Assembly: GCA_003509235.1 (NCBI GenBank)
Contig: DONH01000315.1
Coordinates: 1 to 18,734, forward strand
Direction of reading: 5' to 3'
Source of the DNA: Planctomycetaceae bacterium
GTDB taxonomy: Bacteria > Planctomycetota > Planctomycetia > Pirellulales > UBA1268
Length of the DNA stretch: 18,734 bases
Shown: in pieces, positions 1-7,174 of the stretch
Numbering within the stretch: position 1 is the stretch's first letter
How the letters are laid out: each line of letters starts with the position of its first letter
Translations under genes and position numbers: made by a program
Notes under the pieces: model-generated
Told to the model about the DNA's origin: nothing
Databases searched by the model: none
Seen by the model: the letters and a program-made list of their open reading frames with translations, nothing else

Positions 1-517
1 CTGGTCCATAAATTCCGGCGAGCCGGAGCACGACCCCCGGACCCTTGGGGTGCTTTCCAAGAGTAGCCTCTGCTTCAAGTAGCACCTGTCCTGCCTCTCG
101 TGTAGGGCTTGCGGGCGTCGACTCATCAACATTCTCAGTAGTCTCATTTCCCCACACGCCGGTCGAGCTAATAAATATGACCCGAGGGTTGTTGGGTATT
201 TGTTCAAGAATACGAAGAAGTCCGCCGACGTGAACATCGTAATAGCTTGCATTTGCATCTCTATCAAACCCGACTGCCCAGAGAACGGTGTCTACCTCCG
301 GCAAGTTCCGGATGCTTGCTGGTGATCCGTCGGCAACTGCTACATCTCCAATGATTGGATGAATTTCTGCCGCAGCTAGGAGTTGAGCATTTGCTGAGCT
401 ACGAGTTGTAGCAAAAACAGTTGTTCCAGATTGAAGCCAACGGCGTGCAACTCTTTGGCCGAGATAGCCACACCCAACAATTAATCGAGACGGATTGTTT
501 GATTTTCTACGATTCAT
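1..517 (-). CDS. NAD(P)-binding SDR epimerase-like protein (YeeZ-like), 3' end missing
   Basis: I translated the minus strand from the ATG at 515-517 and it stays open to the left edge for 172 codons, so the C-terminus is outside the window. Residues 15-20 read GCGYLG, the glycine-rich dinucleotide loop that starts a Rossmann fold. Residues 117-123 read SSTGVWG, and the visible part ends in RLAGIYGP, both typical of extended or atypical short-chain dehydrogenases that act on nucleotide sugars. The usual catalytic YxxxK is absent between these motifs, which fits the YeeZ-like branch of SDRs rather than a classical sugar epimerase. Its start overlaps the 3' end of ruvX by 11 bases, so translation is probably coupled. 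The substrate cannot be read from the sequence. I am confident of the fold but not of the reaction. Confidence 0.85.
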   Translation of the reverse strand, partial: MNRRKSNNPSRLIVGCGYLGQRVARRWLQSGTTVFATTRSSANAQLLAAAEIHPIIGDVAVADGSPASIRNLPEVDTVLWAVGFDRDANASYYDVHVGGLLRILEQIPNNPRVIFISSTGVWGNETTENVDESTPASPTREAGQVLLEAEATLGKHPKGPGVVLRLAGIYGP

Positions 518-995
518 CGAGAGTTTTTGGTTCTGTAGGATGCGAATTGTTTCGTGGTGTCATCTGTCTCTCCAACCATGCACTGAGAATGACCTGGGCC
601 GCAACAGCATCATGCCGCTCTTTTTTTCGGCCGCGGGTGAGCCGTGCGGGCCTCAGTAGTCCAGATGCTTCCTGAGACGTGTACCGTTCGTCTTGAAAGA
701 CTGTTGGCCGTTCGGTGATATCTGACAACCATGCCGCAAACTTCTCCACTTCAGATGACATTTCACTATTTCTTCCGTCGGAGTGGATGGGGAGTCCAAC
801 AACGAATCCAACAATTTCTTCCTGTTCCACAAGTTTTGAAAAAAATACGGCATCGGATTGTCGGTCTCCGGTTGTTTTATGAACCAGAAGAGGGCTCGCA
901 ATCATTCGTTCGGCATCACAAATCGATATGCCAATCCGGCGGCGACCATAGTCAACACCGGCAAGTCGACCTGAAGGGAGTGTTGTAGCATTCAT
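507..995 (-). CDS. ruvX: RuvX/YqgF-type Holliday junction resolvase-like nuclease
   Basis: This 162-residue protein has the RNase H-like fold of the YqgF family. Members are proposed to resolve Holliday junctions or to process pre-16S rRNA. GVDYGRRRIGIS at residues 13-24 carries the first catalytic Asp (D15). VVGLPIHSDG lies near 65-74, DERYTSQEA at 102-110 carries the second acidic residue, and HDAVAAQVIL at 128-137 carries the third Asp (D129). The family is usually about 140 residues, so the last 20 or so (polar, Pro- and Asn-rich) are an added tail. The ATG overlaps the stop of the upstream hydrolase as ATGA (992-995), and no Shine-Dalgarno sequence is visible. This suggests re-initiation by ribosomes finishing the previous gene. 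The cytoplasmic location is inferred from the family. Confidence 0.93.
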   Translation of the reverse strand: MNATTLPSGRLAGVDYGRRRIGISICDAERMIASPLLVHKTTGDRQSDAVFFSKLVEQEEIVGFVVGLPIHSDGRNSEMSSEVEKFAAWLSDITERPTVFQDERYTSQEASGLLRPARLTRGRKKERHDAVAAQVILSAWLERQMTPRNNSHPTEPKTLDES

Positions 996-2032
996 TTTTC
1001 AGGAGGACTTGTGTGAAAATGTTTCTTGGCGAATTGTCCCTGCAGAAGGAAACTGAGTGTTTCCTTCTGCACGTCCGTGTTCTCCATCATACGTGAGTGG
1101 CGAACAGGTATAACCAGAAAGTCGTCTGAACCTTGCAGTTGTGTTTCTGATACGCGAACAATTGCATCGTCGTCACCTTCAAGGAGTGACGAGTACCCTT
1201 TGTTGTCACCTTTGCCGCCAGCTATAATCCCGTACCGGAACGGGGGGGTCTGAAGCTCACGACTGATATTGTCCCAGTGCAGTACAAGCTCCCGAGCTGC
1301 ACCAGATGCTAGGTTTCTAAGCAAGTGGTTGCTTGCGGCCAGTCGAGCGAGGTCTGATCCTTGATTGGGTGGACCGAGCATTACCATGCGATCGATTCGA
1401 TTTACAACGTCTGGTTGTGCGTCTCGTAGCCACCTCCGCACAACAAGATTTCCCATGCTATGACCAACAAAACTGATGGCGGTTGTTGGTGGTAATCCTG
1501 CGAGCACCCTGCCCAGGGCATGGGCGTGTGATGCAAGGGGCGCGCGAGGGCTTGCATACCCGAAGGTCAGGATACTGGCAGTCATGTTTTCTTTAAGAAA
1601 TACAACAAGAGGCTTCATGGCACTTCGCCCTTCGCCAAGACCATGAAGAACAATGACGACCTCTTTTTCCACAGGAGATATACATCCTTCTTTCATCAGT
1701 CCAGAAAATTTAGCAGAGCAGCTTTTTAGAGTTCCTTCGATTACGACATGATCATCTGAATCTAAGAGTCGATATGCTTCGGACTGGACATGCTGCTGTA
1801 TTCGCCAGTTGCTGACGACTCGTACATCCGACCACTGCAAGGCATCAGTGGCGGCCGTGAAGTCATCAAAAATTTTGCTGACCCAGTGTTTTTCAGTATT
1901 ATCTGTAGTGAAAGATTCTGTACCAGTAACCTGCGGGATCGCAATGATGAGAAAATATGATGAGATAACACTCAGTTGCAGTACAGGGAAAATTTTTAGA
2001 AATACGCTATTTCTTAGAGATATTCGTGCCAT
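992..2032 (-). CDS. Exported alpha/beta-hydrolase (lipase/esterase-like)
   Basis: The 346-residue product starts with a basic n-region and a hydrophobic stretch at about 10-34, read as a signal peptide or membrane anchor. The alpha/beta-hydrolase core begins with HGLG at 130-133 (oxyanion region). The nucleophile elbow GHSMG at 190-194 places the catalytic Ser at 192. MLGPPNQGSDLAR near 218-230 resembles triacylglycerol lipase/PGAP1-like hydrolases. An acidic run at 287-289 and His312 are the likely Asp and His of the triad. The substrate is probably a lipid or ester in the periplasm, but specificity cannot be told. Its start lies 19 bases inside the end of the upstream guanylyltransferase gene and its stop overlaps ruvX, so it sits in a translationally coupled block. 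A shorter start within the leader is possible but would weaken the signal peptide. Confidence 0.85.
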   Translation of the reverse strand: MARISLRNSVFLKIFPVLQLSVISSYFLIIAIPQVTGTESFTTDNTEKHWVSKIFDDFTAATDALQWSDVRVVSNWRIQQHVQSEAYRLLDSDDHVVIEGTLKSCSAKFSGLMKEGCISPVEKEVVIVLHGLGEGRSAMKPLVVFLKENMTASILTFGYASPRAPLASHAHALGRVLAGLPPTTAISFVGHSMGNLVVRRWLRDAQPDVVNRIDRMVMLGPPNQGSDLARLAASNHLLRNLASGAARELVLHWDNISRELQTPPFRYGIIAGGKGDNKGYSSLLEGDDDAIVRVSETQLQGSDDFLVIPVRHSRMMENTDVQKETLSFLLQGQFAKKHFHTSPPEK

Positions 2033-3096
2033 TCTTTACTTTCCAGTTCAGCGACTACTTTGCGAATATGCTCCTCGTGCGATCTGTCAGCAACCAAGGT
2101 GGCATCATCAGTGTGTACTAGAAGAGTATTCTCTAGACCCAAAGTGACAATGAGATGGTCGTCGCAGGTGTGCACAAGGACGTTCTTTGAATCAATTCCC
2201 AAGTGACGACCAACGACAGTATTTCCATTTTCGTCTTGTCCTCGTTGCCGAGCGACAGCAGACCAGCCCCCGAGATCATCCCACGTAAACGGTGCTTCAA
2301 TTACAGCGACTTCCGTAGCGTGTTCGAGCACAGCGTAGTCAATCGAAACACCTTTTATTGCTGCAAATTCTTTTGAAAAGACCTCATTGCGTTGAGTGGT
2401 TTCCCAGTTGTCTGCGATACGTCTTAAGTGCTCCAAGCACGCTGGTTGATGTTCCGAAAGCGCTTCAATGATTGTCTTTGCCCGCCAGACAAAGATTCCG
2501 GCATTCCAGAGGAAATTGCCGGCGTTGAGATATTCTTTCGCTACATCTACAGGCGGCTTCTCCCGAAATTGAGCAACACGGTGAACCGGTGCATCATCCT
2601 TTTTGTGCGGTAGGGCCTCTCCCTGTTGAATGTATCCATAGCTGGATGATGGAGTTGATGGACGAATCCCAAACGTGACAAGTCGATCCGGGCTTTGATT
2701 GACAAGATCATTTGCCTGCAGCAGAGCTTTCTGGAAGGATTCAGTTGGATCAATCACATGATCGCTAGGCATGACTGCCATCGTCGCGTCAGCGTCTTGT
2801 TGAAGTACAAGCAAGGCAGCAAGTCCGATGCACGGCGCGGTGTCTCGTTTACAGGGTTCACCAACAATTGCAGTTGGCGGAAGCTCGGGTAACTGTCGTT
2901 GGACAGCTTCTGTAAGCCGCATGTTGGTGACAATGAGGGTTCGCTCCGGGGGGACGAGCCCTTGAAGCCTCCCTACGGTGTCTTGAAGAAGTGTTTCTGA
3001 TCCTGCAAGCGGTAGCAATTGTTTTGGTAGTTTTGCACGGCTTGATGGCCAGAAACGGGTGCCTGATCCGCCCGCCATAATTATTGCATGAAGCAT
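2014..3096 (-). CDS. manC: Mannose-1-phosphate guanylyltransferase (GDP-mannose pyrophosphorylase)
   Basis: The 360-residue protein converts mannose-1-phosphate and GTP to GDP-mannose, a donor for surface polysaccharides and glycans. The N-terminus reads IIMAGGSGTRFWP followed by KLPKQ (22-26), the nucleotide and Mg-binding signature of this transferase family. VMPSDHVI at 108-115, FREKPP near 177-182, NAGNFLWNAGIFVWR at 191-205 and FTWDDLGGW at 270-278 are all characteristic of the ManC/AlgA group. It is the single-domain form: the isomerase cupin domain of long ManC proteins (about 480 residues) is absent. A GGAGA Shine-Dalgarno sequence lies 8 bases before the ATG. The gene follows a UAP-type uridylyltransferase after 38 bases, so two sugar-nucleotide enzymes are adjacent. 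Confidence 0.93.
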   Translation of the reverse strand: MLHAIIMAGGSGTRFWPSSRAKLPKQLLPLAGSETLLQDTVGRLQGLVPPERTLIVTNMRLTEAVQRQLPELPPTAIVGEPCKRDTAPCIGLAALLVLQQDADATMAVMPSDHVIDPTESFQKALLQANDLVNQSPDRLVTFGIRPSTPSSSYGYIQQGEALPHKKDDAPVHRVAQFREKPPVDVAKEYLNAGNFLWNAGIFVWRAKTIIEALSEHQPACLEHLRRIADNWETTQRNEVFSKEFAAIKGVSIDYAVLEHATEVAVIEAPFTWDDLGGWSAVARQRGQDENGNTVVGRHLGIDSKNVLVHTCDDHLIVTLGLENTLLVHTDDATLVADRSHEEHIRKVVAELESKEWHEYL

Positions 3097-3104
3097 AAAA
3101 GTAT

Positions 3105-3109
3105 TCTCC
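3105..3109 (-). promoter_or_regulatory. Shine-Dalgarno of the guanylyltransferase gene, within a small hairpin
   Basis: On the minus strand GGAGA lies 8 bases before the ATG at 3096. The same bases can pair in a short hairpin with a TTCG loop, CTC-TTCG-GAG (3106-3115). This could modestly mask the ribosome site; that effect is inference only. Confidence 0.55.
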
Positions 3110-3134
3110 GAAGAGGAGTGAGTTCTGAAAATCC

Positions 3135-4559
3135 TCAGATTGCCCGAATAATGTGCGGGCCGTCAATGCGGTTTTTTGGAAAAACACCAGACGTTGCAAT
3201 GAGTCGTAGATCTTCGTCATCAAAAACTGATGCAGTGTCAATTTCTACGTGCGCACCTGATGCGACAATAATACCAGCTTGCTCAAGATGCCGGATGGCA
3301 TACGCATTGAGCGCCTGCCGGACTGTTTCGGGTGAGTCTTGGGAAGCACCAGACGGATTTTTTAGCGGTGCAAAACCTTCTGCCGGATCAATCTCCACGA
3401 CAGTCACACTGTCTGCTAAGGGCATCAAGTCAAATATAAATCGTTCGAACTTGAAAGCATTTGGTGCCGATGGCTTAATGAAGCGCCCATGCTCGTTGAT
3501 GAAAGGAACTTTCTTATGTGCGATATGGAGAGGAAGACTTGCTTGGGATGAAGCAACATCTTCTAGGAAATGTGTTTCGAATGCGTGGATTCCAATGCTA
3601 CCTGCAAAAAATCGCAACCTTCCGTCCGGAAGCCGCTCTGCAGCGATGGGTTGAGGTAGGTCACTATATTCAATGATTCTTGTCACTCCATCAGATTCAG
3701 TCACAACGCCAACCCGCTCCTCAGGATCAATCTTCGGAATAACTTGTGTTGAAAGTGAAGAACCAGAGAGCAGATGGTAGCCAAGGAATTCTGGATCAAG
3801 TGGCTTTGCGAGGGGGTTGTCTACCTGAAAACTTACGAGTGTGCGGCAATCCTGCTGACGAAACCAATCAAGACCGCCACCTTCGATAAGCGCCTGCAAC
3901 ATCCCACCATGGCCATCTGGTGCAACTGCAACATGGTCACATGCATCAAGTAGAAGGCTGCCGGTCGTCGCATCAACTGCAGGTAGATTGCCTTGGCAGA
4001 AAAAAAATATTTGATCGGCATCGAGGCCACAAAAGTTTGCCTCGGCGAGAAATTTACGGGTTGCCGTGTCTGTGGAAGCACTTGTCATAATGCCTAGCGG
4101 AATACGGCTTCCAAATCGCTTCTTAATCGCACGGAGTTGTCCAAGGAGCACATCAAAAAGAGTTGCTTTCGATATCGTTGCAATGGGAAACGTTCCTTTT
4201 GGTTCGTTGAACCCAAGACGAGTGCCCTGGCCGCCAGCCATCAAGATTGCACCTACCTGTGCAGTGCGCAGGCATTCATGCCCTCGCCTCAGAGCATCTG
4301 ATGTTGCCGTGTCCTGCTCTCCAAGTTTCTGACAACGTGGCGTCGCTATATTTTCAAAACCTTGGGGTTTTACGATACTTTTCTTTTCATGGTGGGCCTC
4401 GACTAGTTTCTTGCAAGCAGTAACCTCACTCCAATCAATTGCCATCAGTTGGGATTGCAGACCGTTGCGTTCTTCTTCAGAGAGTTGATCCCAGTAGGCA
4501 AGGAGATGTTGTTCCCCGTGCGGTTCTAATAGACTGAGAAGTGTGGTTGGTGCTGGCAT
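3135..4559 (-). CDS. UAP/AGX-type UTP-sugar-1-phosphate uridylyltransferase
   Basis: The 474-residue protein belongs to the eukaryotic-type UDP-sugar pyrophosphorylase family (UAP1/AGX/QRI1-like), not to bacterial GlmU or GalU. MAGGQGTRLGFN at 107-118 with PKG at 120-122 is the family's uridine-binding signature. PDGHGGM at 215-221, VDNPLAK at 246-252, FKFERFIFD at 369-377 and FAPLKN at 396-401 are further conserved blocks. The most likely reaction is UTP plus N-acetylglucosamine-1-phosphate giving UDP-GlcNAc. Some family members use glucose or galactose phosphates, so the sugar is uncertain. The start is ATG with no clear Shine-Dalgarno sequence. It is followed after 38 bases by the GDP-mannose pyrophosphorylase gene, pointing to supply of activated sugars for the cell surface. 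Confidence 0.9.
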   Translation of the reverse strand: MPAPTTLLSLLEPHGEQHLLAYWDQLSEEERNGLQSQLMAIDWSEVTACKKLVEAHHEKKSIVKPQGFENIATPRCQKLGEQDTATSDALRRGHECLRTAQVGAILMAGGQGTRLGFNEPKGTFPIATISKATLFDVLLGQLRAIKKRFGSRIPLGIMTSASTDTATRKFLAEANFCGLDADQIFFFCQGNLPAVDATTGSLLLDACDHVAVAPDGHGGMLQALIEGGGLDWFRQQDCRTLVSFQVDNPLAKPLDPEFLGYHLLSGSSLSTQVIPKIDPEERVGVVTESDGVTRIIEYSDLPQPIAAERLPDGRLRFFAGSIGIHAFETHFLEDVASSQASLPLHIAHKKVPFINEHGRFIKPSAPNAFKFERFIFDLMPLADSVTVVEIDPAEGFAPLKNPSGASQDSPETVRQALNAYAIRHLEQAGIIVASGAHVEIDTASVFDDEDLRLIATSGVFPKNRIDGPHIIRAI

Positions 4560-4592
4560 GAGTGGTGTTGTGCGATTGAATTTGATGCTGGA

Positions 4593-4703
4593 TTAAAAGC
4601 CACGAACCCAATTCCACAGTAAGAAGCAGAGCAGGGGGAAAAGGATGAAAATAAGACCATACGTGAAAAGTGTAGTCCAGATATGCTCGGGCCAACGCGC
4701 CAT
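4593..4703 (-). CDS. Predicted 36-residue single-span membrane mini-protein
   Basis: An ATG at 4701-4703 opens a 36-codon frame ending in TAA at 4593-4595. The product starts MARWPEHIWTTL and ends LLWNWVRGF. One hydrophobic segment at about residues 10-33 is flanked by aromatic residues and by a C-terminal Arg, as expected of a membrane helix. It lies 29 bases downstream of the unknown membrane-protein gene and 33 bases upstream of the uridylyltransferase gene, in the same orientation, so it fills an otherwise unexplained gap in the cluster. The ribosome site is weak (AAGG about 12 bases upstream). I do not recognise a family. A competing frame in this stretch starts at a TTG and runs into the next gene, and is less plausible. 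The evidence is hydrophobicity and position only. Confidence 0.5.
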   Translation of the reverse strand: MARWPEHIWTTLFTYGLIFILFPLLCFLLWNWVRGF

Positions 4704-4732
4704 GTTCAGTGCATGCCTTGGTTGTGATGTGG

Positions 4733-5728
4733 TTATGAAGTGTTTGATTCTAACGGCTTGTTCACACTTAGAAAAACAGGGATAGAGGTTCCCTCATCAA
4801 TCGGTTCTTCAACTCGGCATTCGATGCGAACACCCCATGGTAGTATTTCAGCCGCCGTGACTGAAACTTCCAGGGCGTCATAGTCGGTAGTAACTTCAAC
4901 GACGGGGATGGTCTGAAATGCAGGGCAGAATCCAACATGGCCTGTTGTCAAGCGGGTTCCAGCAGAGAAAGCAATCATGAGTTGCCCGCAAAGGTATTCG
5001 GTCCCGTCTGGCAATTTATAACGTTCTTGCCAGTGGAGTAATGTGTCCTTGGGTCCTGATTGATGCCTTGAATTTGGCCGAAAAATCACCTGCCCACTCA
5101 AAAGTTTTTCGAGTGGCACTAACTGTTTGGCATCTGTATTTTTGCGATTAAATATCTTCCACCGTGGCAAAGTGTTGTTTTTTTCACTGGTAAATAGATT
5201 CGATTTGGCTTGTTTAAGTTGAAAAAGGTTGAGCATGTTCTTGTGAAAAGTTTTTTGTAATTTGTTCACTACCGTCCAGTATGGAGTCAACGGCATGCCC
5301 GTCAGTTCTCTATCGCATGAACGATGAGATGGCAGGAATGCAAGAGTTCCCGCAAGAGCAATCGTTACGAACGTGGTAGAAGCAAGGAGAGGGAGCCAAA
5401 TTCCGAGCGTTAGGAGTGCAAGGAGAACGCCGCAACGAGTCGTTGTCACCAACCACCAACGCAAGGTAGGGCTCCATTTTGGCCCTGCGTTGCTTACAGT
5501 GGCTATGAGACCACTCCCAACGAAAGCTACAAGGAGTAGCACAGAAATGGATGGTTGAGATGTGAGTCCGCCGGCTATACGGCGGGAAAGAATAATAATC
5601 GCAATGAAAAACGATGTGCCAGCGGCAAGATAGCTTACAGCGTTGGTTGCGAACTGCAGGAAGTCGGGATACGAACTCTGACCTGTCGCAAATCTATCCG
5701 ATCGGACGTCTTGTGAGGCAGGAAGCAT
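4733..5728 (-). CDS. Membrane protein of unknown function, four predicted helices and a C-terminal soluble domain
   Basis: I do not recognise a named family. The 331-residue protein has hydrophobic segments at about 28-48, 60-80 and 95-132, the last long enough for two helices, giving about four in all. A Lys/Asn-rich, probably flexible linker follows at about 150-205. A soluble domain then follows, with WQERYKLPDGTEYLCGQL near 233-250, HVGFCPAFQTIPVVEV near 264-279 and LPWGVRIECRVEEP near 296-309. From memory, similar membrane proteins with such a tail occur in planctomycete genomes, but no activity is known to me. It sits between metK and the sugar-nucleotide genes, separated from metK by 162 bases, with the mini-protein gene immediately downstream. 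The start is ATG with only a weak purine stretch before it. Confidence 0.75.
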   Translation of the reverse strand: MLPASQDVRSDRFATGQSSYPDFLQFATNAVSYLAAGTSFFIAIIILSRRIAGGLTSQPSISVLLLVAFVGSGLIATVSNAGPKWSPTLRWWLVTTTRCGVLLALLTLGIWLPLLASTTFVTIALAGTLAFLPSHRSCDRELTGMPLTPYWTVVNKLQKTFHKNMLNLFQLKQAKSNLFTSEKNNTLPRWKIFNRKNTDAKQLVPLEKLLSGQVIFRPNSRHQSGPKDTLLHWQERYKLPDGTEYLCGQLMIAFSAGTRLTTGHVGFCPAFQTIPVVEVTTDYDALEVSVTAAEILPWGVRIECRVEEPIDEGTSIPVFLSVNKPLESNTS

Positions 5729-5890
5729 TAATGCATCTCTGATTTATGAACAATTCGTGGATTTTTCTCCCTTAGACCGCAATGACTCACTCAAAAGCAG
5801 TGTCGATGTCAGGTGCTATACGCATGCACGTAAACAACGAGCAGTACTGCTTTCGTTCGTGAGTATCGTTTTCTAACGGGGCTGCATGCC
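5729..5890. other. Gap between metK and the unknown membrane protein
   Basis: This 162-base spacer has no credible reading frame. It holds the palindrome AGCAGTACTGCT described separately and two copies of GCATGC (5822-5827 and 5884-5889). I see no clear promoter for the downstream gene. Confidence 0.6.
5834..5858 (-). terminator. Possible transcription-stop hairpin downstream of metK
   Basis: The perfect 12-base palindrome AGCAGTACTGCT (5840-5851) is flanked by AACGA and TCGTT arms, so RNA from either strand can form a hairpin of about 9-11 pairs with a two-base bulge. It begins about 35 bases after the metK stop. On the metK strand only a weak run (TGTTTAC) follows instead of a proper T tract, so it may be a weak terminator, an mRNA 3'-end stabiliser or a protein-binding dyad. 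Confidence 0.35.
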
Positions 5891-7069
5891 TCAGCCTGCT
5901 GCAGTTGTCGAGGAGGCAGCCTCTGCCAAAGCACTTGCTTTATCTGTCTTTTCCCAAGGGAACTCGTCTCGTCCAAAATGCCCGCCTGCAGCAGTTCGAC
6001 GGAAGATTGGCCTTCGGAGGTCGAGGTGCTCGATGATACCACGAGGTGTGAGTGGGAAATGTTCTCGAATGAGTGCACACAGCCGTTCATCATCAATTTT
6101 TCCGCTTCCAGCGGTATCAATGTGAACGCTGACAGGTTCTGTGACGCCAATTGCATACGCCAGTTGCAGTTCGCACCGGTCTGCGAGTCCTGCTGCAACA
6201 ATATTTTTTGCAACGTAGCGAGCCATATAAGCAGCGCTACGATCAACTTTCGTCGGGTCTTTCCCGGAAAAAGCACCTCCGCCATGGCGACCCCACCCAC
6301 CGTAGGTGTCGACAATAATTTTTCGACCAGTCAAGCCAGCATCACCGTGAGGGCCACCTACAACAAACCGGCCAGTTGGGTTGATGTGGTACGTAATATC
6401 ACTGGTGTCTAAGTCACCGGGAAGTTCCGGCTTTATGATCTTTTCAATGATGTACGTCTGAATCTCTTCGTTGGATACATGCGGGGCATGTTGTGTGGAG
6501 ACAACGATAGTATCGATTCGTATTGGTTTATCGCCGTCGTATTCAACGGTTACCTGACTTTTCGAGTCAGGCCGGAGCCAATCTACGTCTCCACCAAGAC
6601 GTGCATCAGCTAAACGATTTAGTATGCGATGTGATAGAGCAATCGGCAGCGGCATCAATTCAGGAGTGTCATTGCAGGCGTAGCCAAACATCAGTCCTTG
6701 GTCACCAGCTCCGATGTCTTTGCCTTTATCTGTATCCTCATTGACCCCCATGGCAATGTCACCACTCTGTTTACCTACTGCAACGAGTACCGAGCAGGTG
6801 TCTGCTGCAATGCCCATTTCGTCATCTGTGTAGCCAACTTCCCGGATAACATCACGAACGACCTGTTGGTAGTCAATTGTACCTCGGGAGGTAATCTCAC
6901 CCGCAATAACTGCAAGGCCCGTTGTAACGAGGGTTTCACAAGCGACACGGCTGTTGGGATCTTGGGCGAGGAAGGCGTCGAGGACCCCGTCGGAAATTTG
7001 GTCCGAAAGTTTATCCGGATGTCCCATGCTGACCGATTCACTTGTGAAGAGATACTTGCCACTAGCCAC
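5891..7069 (-). CDS. metK: S-adenosylmethionine synthetase
   Basis: The 392-residue cytoplasmic enzyme makes S-adenosylmethionine from ATP and methionine. It is collinear with the family over its whole length. GHPDK at 16-20 is the N-terminal nucleotide signature, [12 protein letters not shown] at 120-131 is the ATP-binding motif, and [18 protein letters not shown] at 264-281 is the P-loop-like phosphate-binding region. HFGR is at 364-367, near the C-terminus. The start is a GTG at 7067-7069 with a good AAGAGG ribosome site 8 bases before it. An Ala/Ser/Thr-rich tail of about 15 residues follows the conserved core. It lies 105 bases after waaA, and that spacer holds inverted repeats. I looked for a SAM riboswitch there and did not recognise one. 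Confidence 0.97.
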   Translation of the reverse strand: MASGKYLFTSESVSMGHPDKLSDQISDGVLDAFLAQDPNSRVACETLVTTGLAVIAGEITSRGTIDYQQVVRDVIREVGYTDDEMGIAADTCSVLVAVGKQSGDIAMGVNEDTDKGKDIGAGDQGLMFGYACNDTPELMPLPIALSHRILNRLADARLGGDVDWLRPDSKSQVTVEYDGDKPIRIDTIVVSTQHAPHVSNEEIQTYIIEKIIKPELPGDLDTSDITYHINPTGRFVVGGPHGDAGLTGRKIIVDTYGGWGRHGGGAFSGKDPTKVDRSAAYMARYVAKNIVAAGLADRCELQLAYAIGVTEPVSVHIDTAGSGKIDDERLCALIREHFPLTPRGIIEHLDLRRPIFRRTAAGGHFGRDEFPWEKTDKASALAEAASSTTAAG

Positions 7070-7077
7070 TTTGGATG

Positions 7078-7083
7078 CCTCTT
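7078..7083 (-). promoter_or_regulatory. Ribosome binding site supporting the GTG start of metK
   Basis: AAGAGG on the minus strand lies 8 bases before the GTG at 7069. No alternative ATG fits the conserved N-terminus, so this site decides the start. Confidence 0.7.
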
Positions 7084-7097
7084 GCAGTTAAGGGTAA

Positions 7098-7158
7098 GGC
7101 GAACAATTTTCGCCGAATCATATTTCTCGAAATCGTAGTATCAGGGTTTTGGTCCAAA
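7098..7158 (-). promoter_or_regulatory. Inverted repeats in the metK leader
   Basis: Two perfect dyads lie between waaA and metK. TTTGGTCCAAA (7148-7158) is an 11-base palindrome enclosed by further complementary GGTT/AACC bases (7145-7148 with 7164-7167). GGCGAA-N5-TTCGCC (7098-7114) is a 6-bp stem ending 14 bases before the metK ribosome site. Neither is followed by a T run on the coding strand, so they look more like a leader structure or binding site than a terminator. Any role in control of metK is inference. Confidence 0.35.
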
Positions 7159-7174
7159 CAGACAACCGTGAGGA

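Noticed and set aside
3088..3654. Long plus-strand frame of 188 codons
   Set aside because: It lies wholly antisense to the guanylyltransferase and uridylyltransferase genes and has no domain-like pattern; it is a shadow of real coding sequence.
5809..6315. Minus-strand frame of 168 codons overlapping the 3' part of metK
   Set aside because: It overlaps the conserved C-terminal half of MetK in another frame, and no protein family pattern is visible.
7070..7174. SAM riboswitch upstream of metK
   Set aside because: No SAM-I, SAM-II or SAM-IV type core could be matched by eye; only simple dyads are present.
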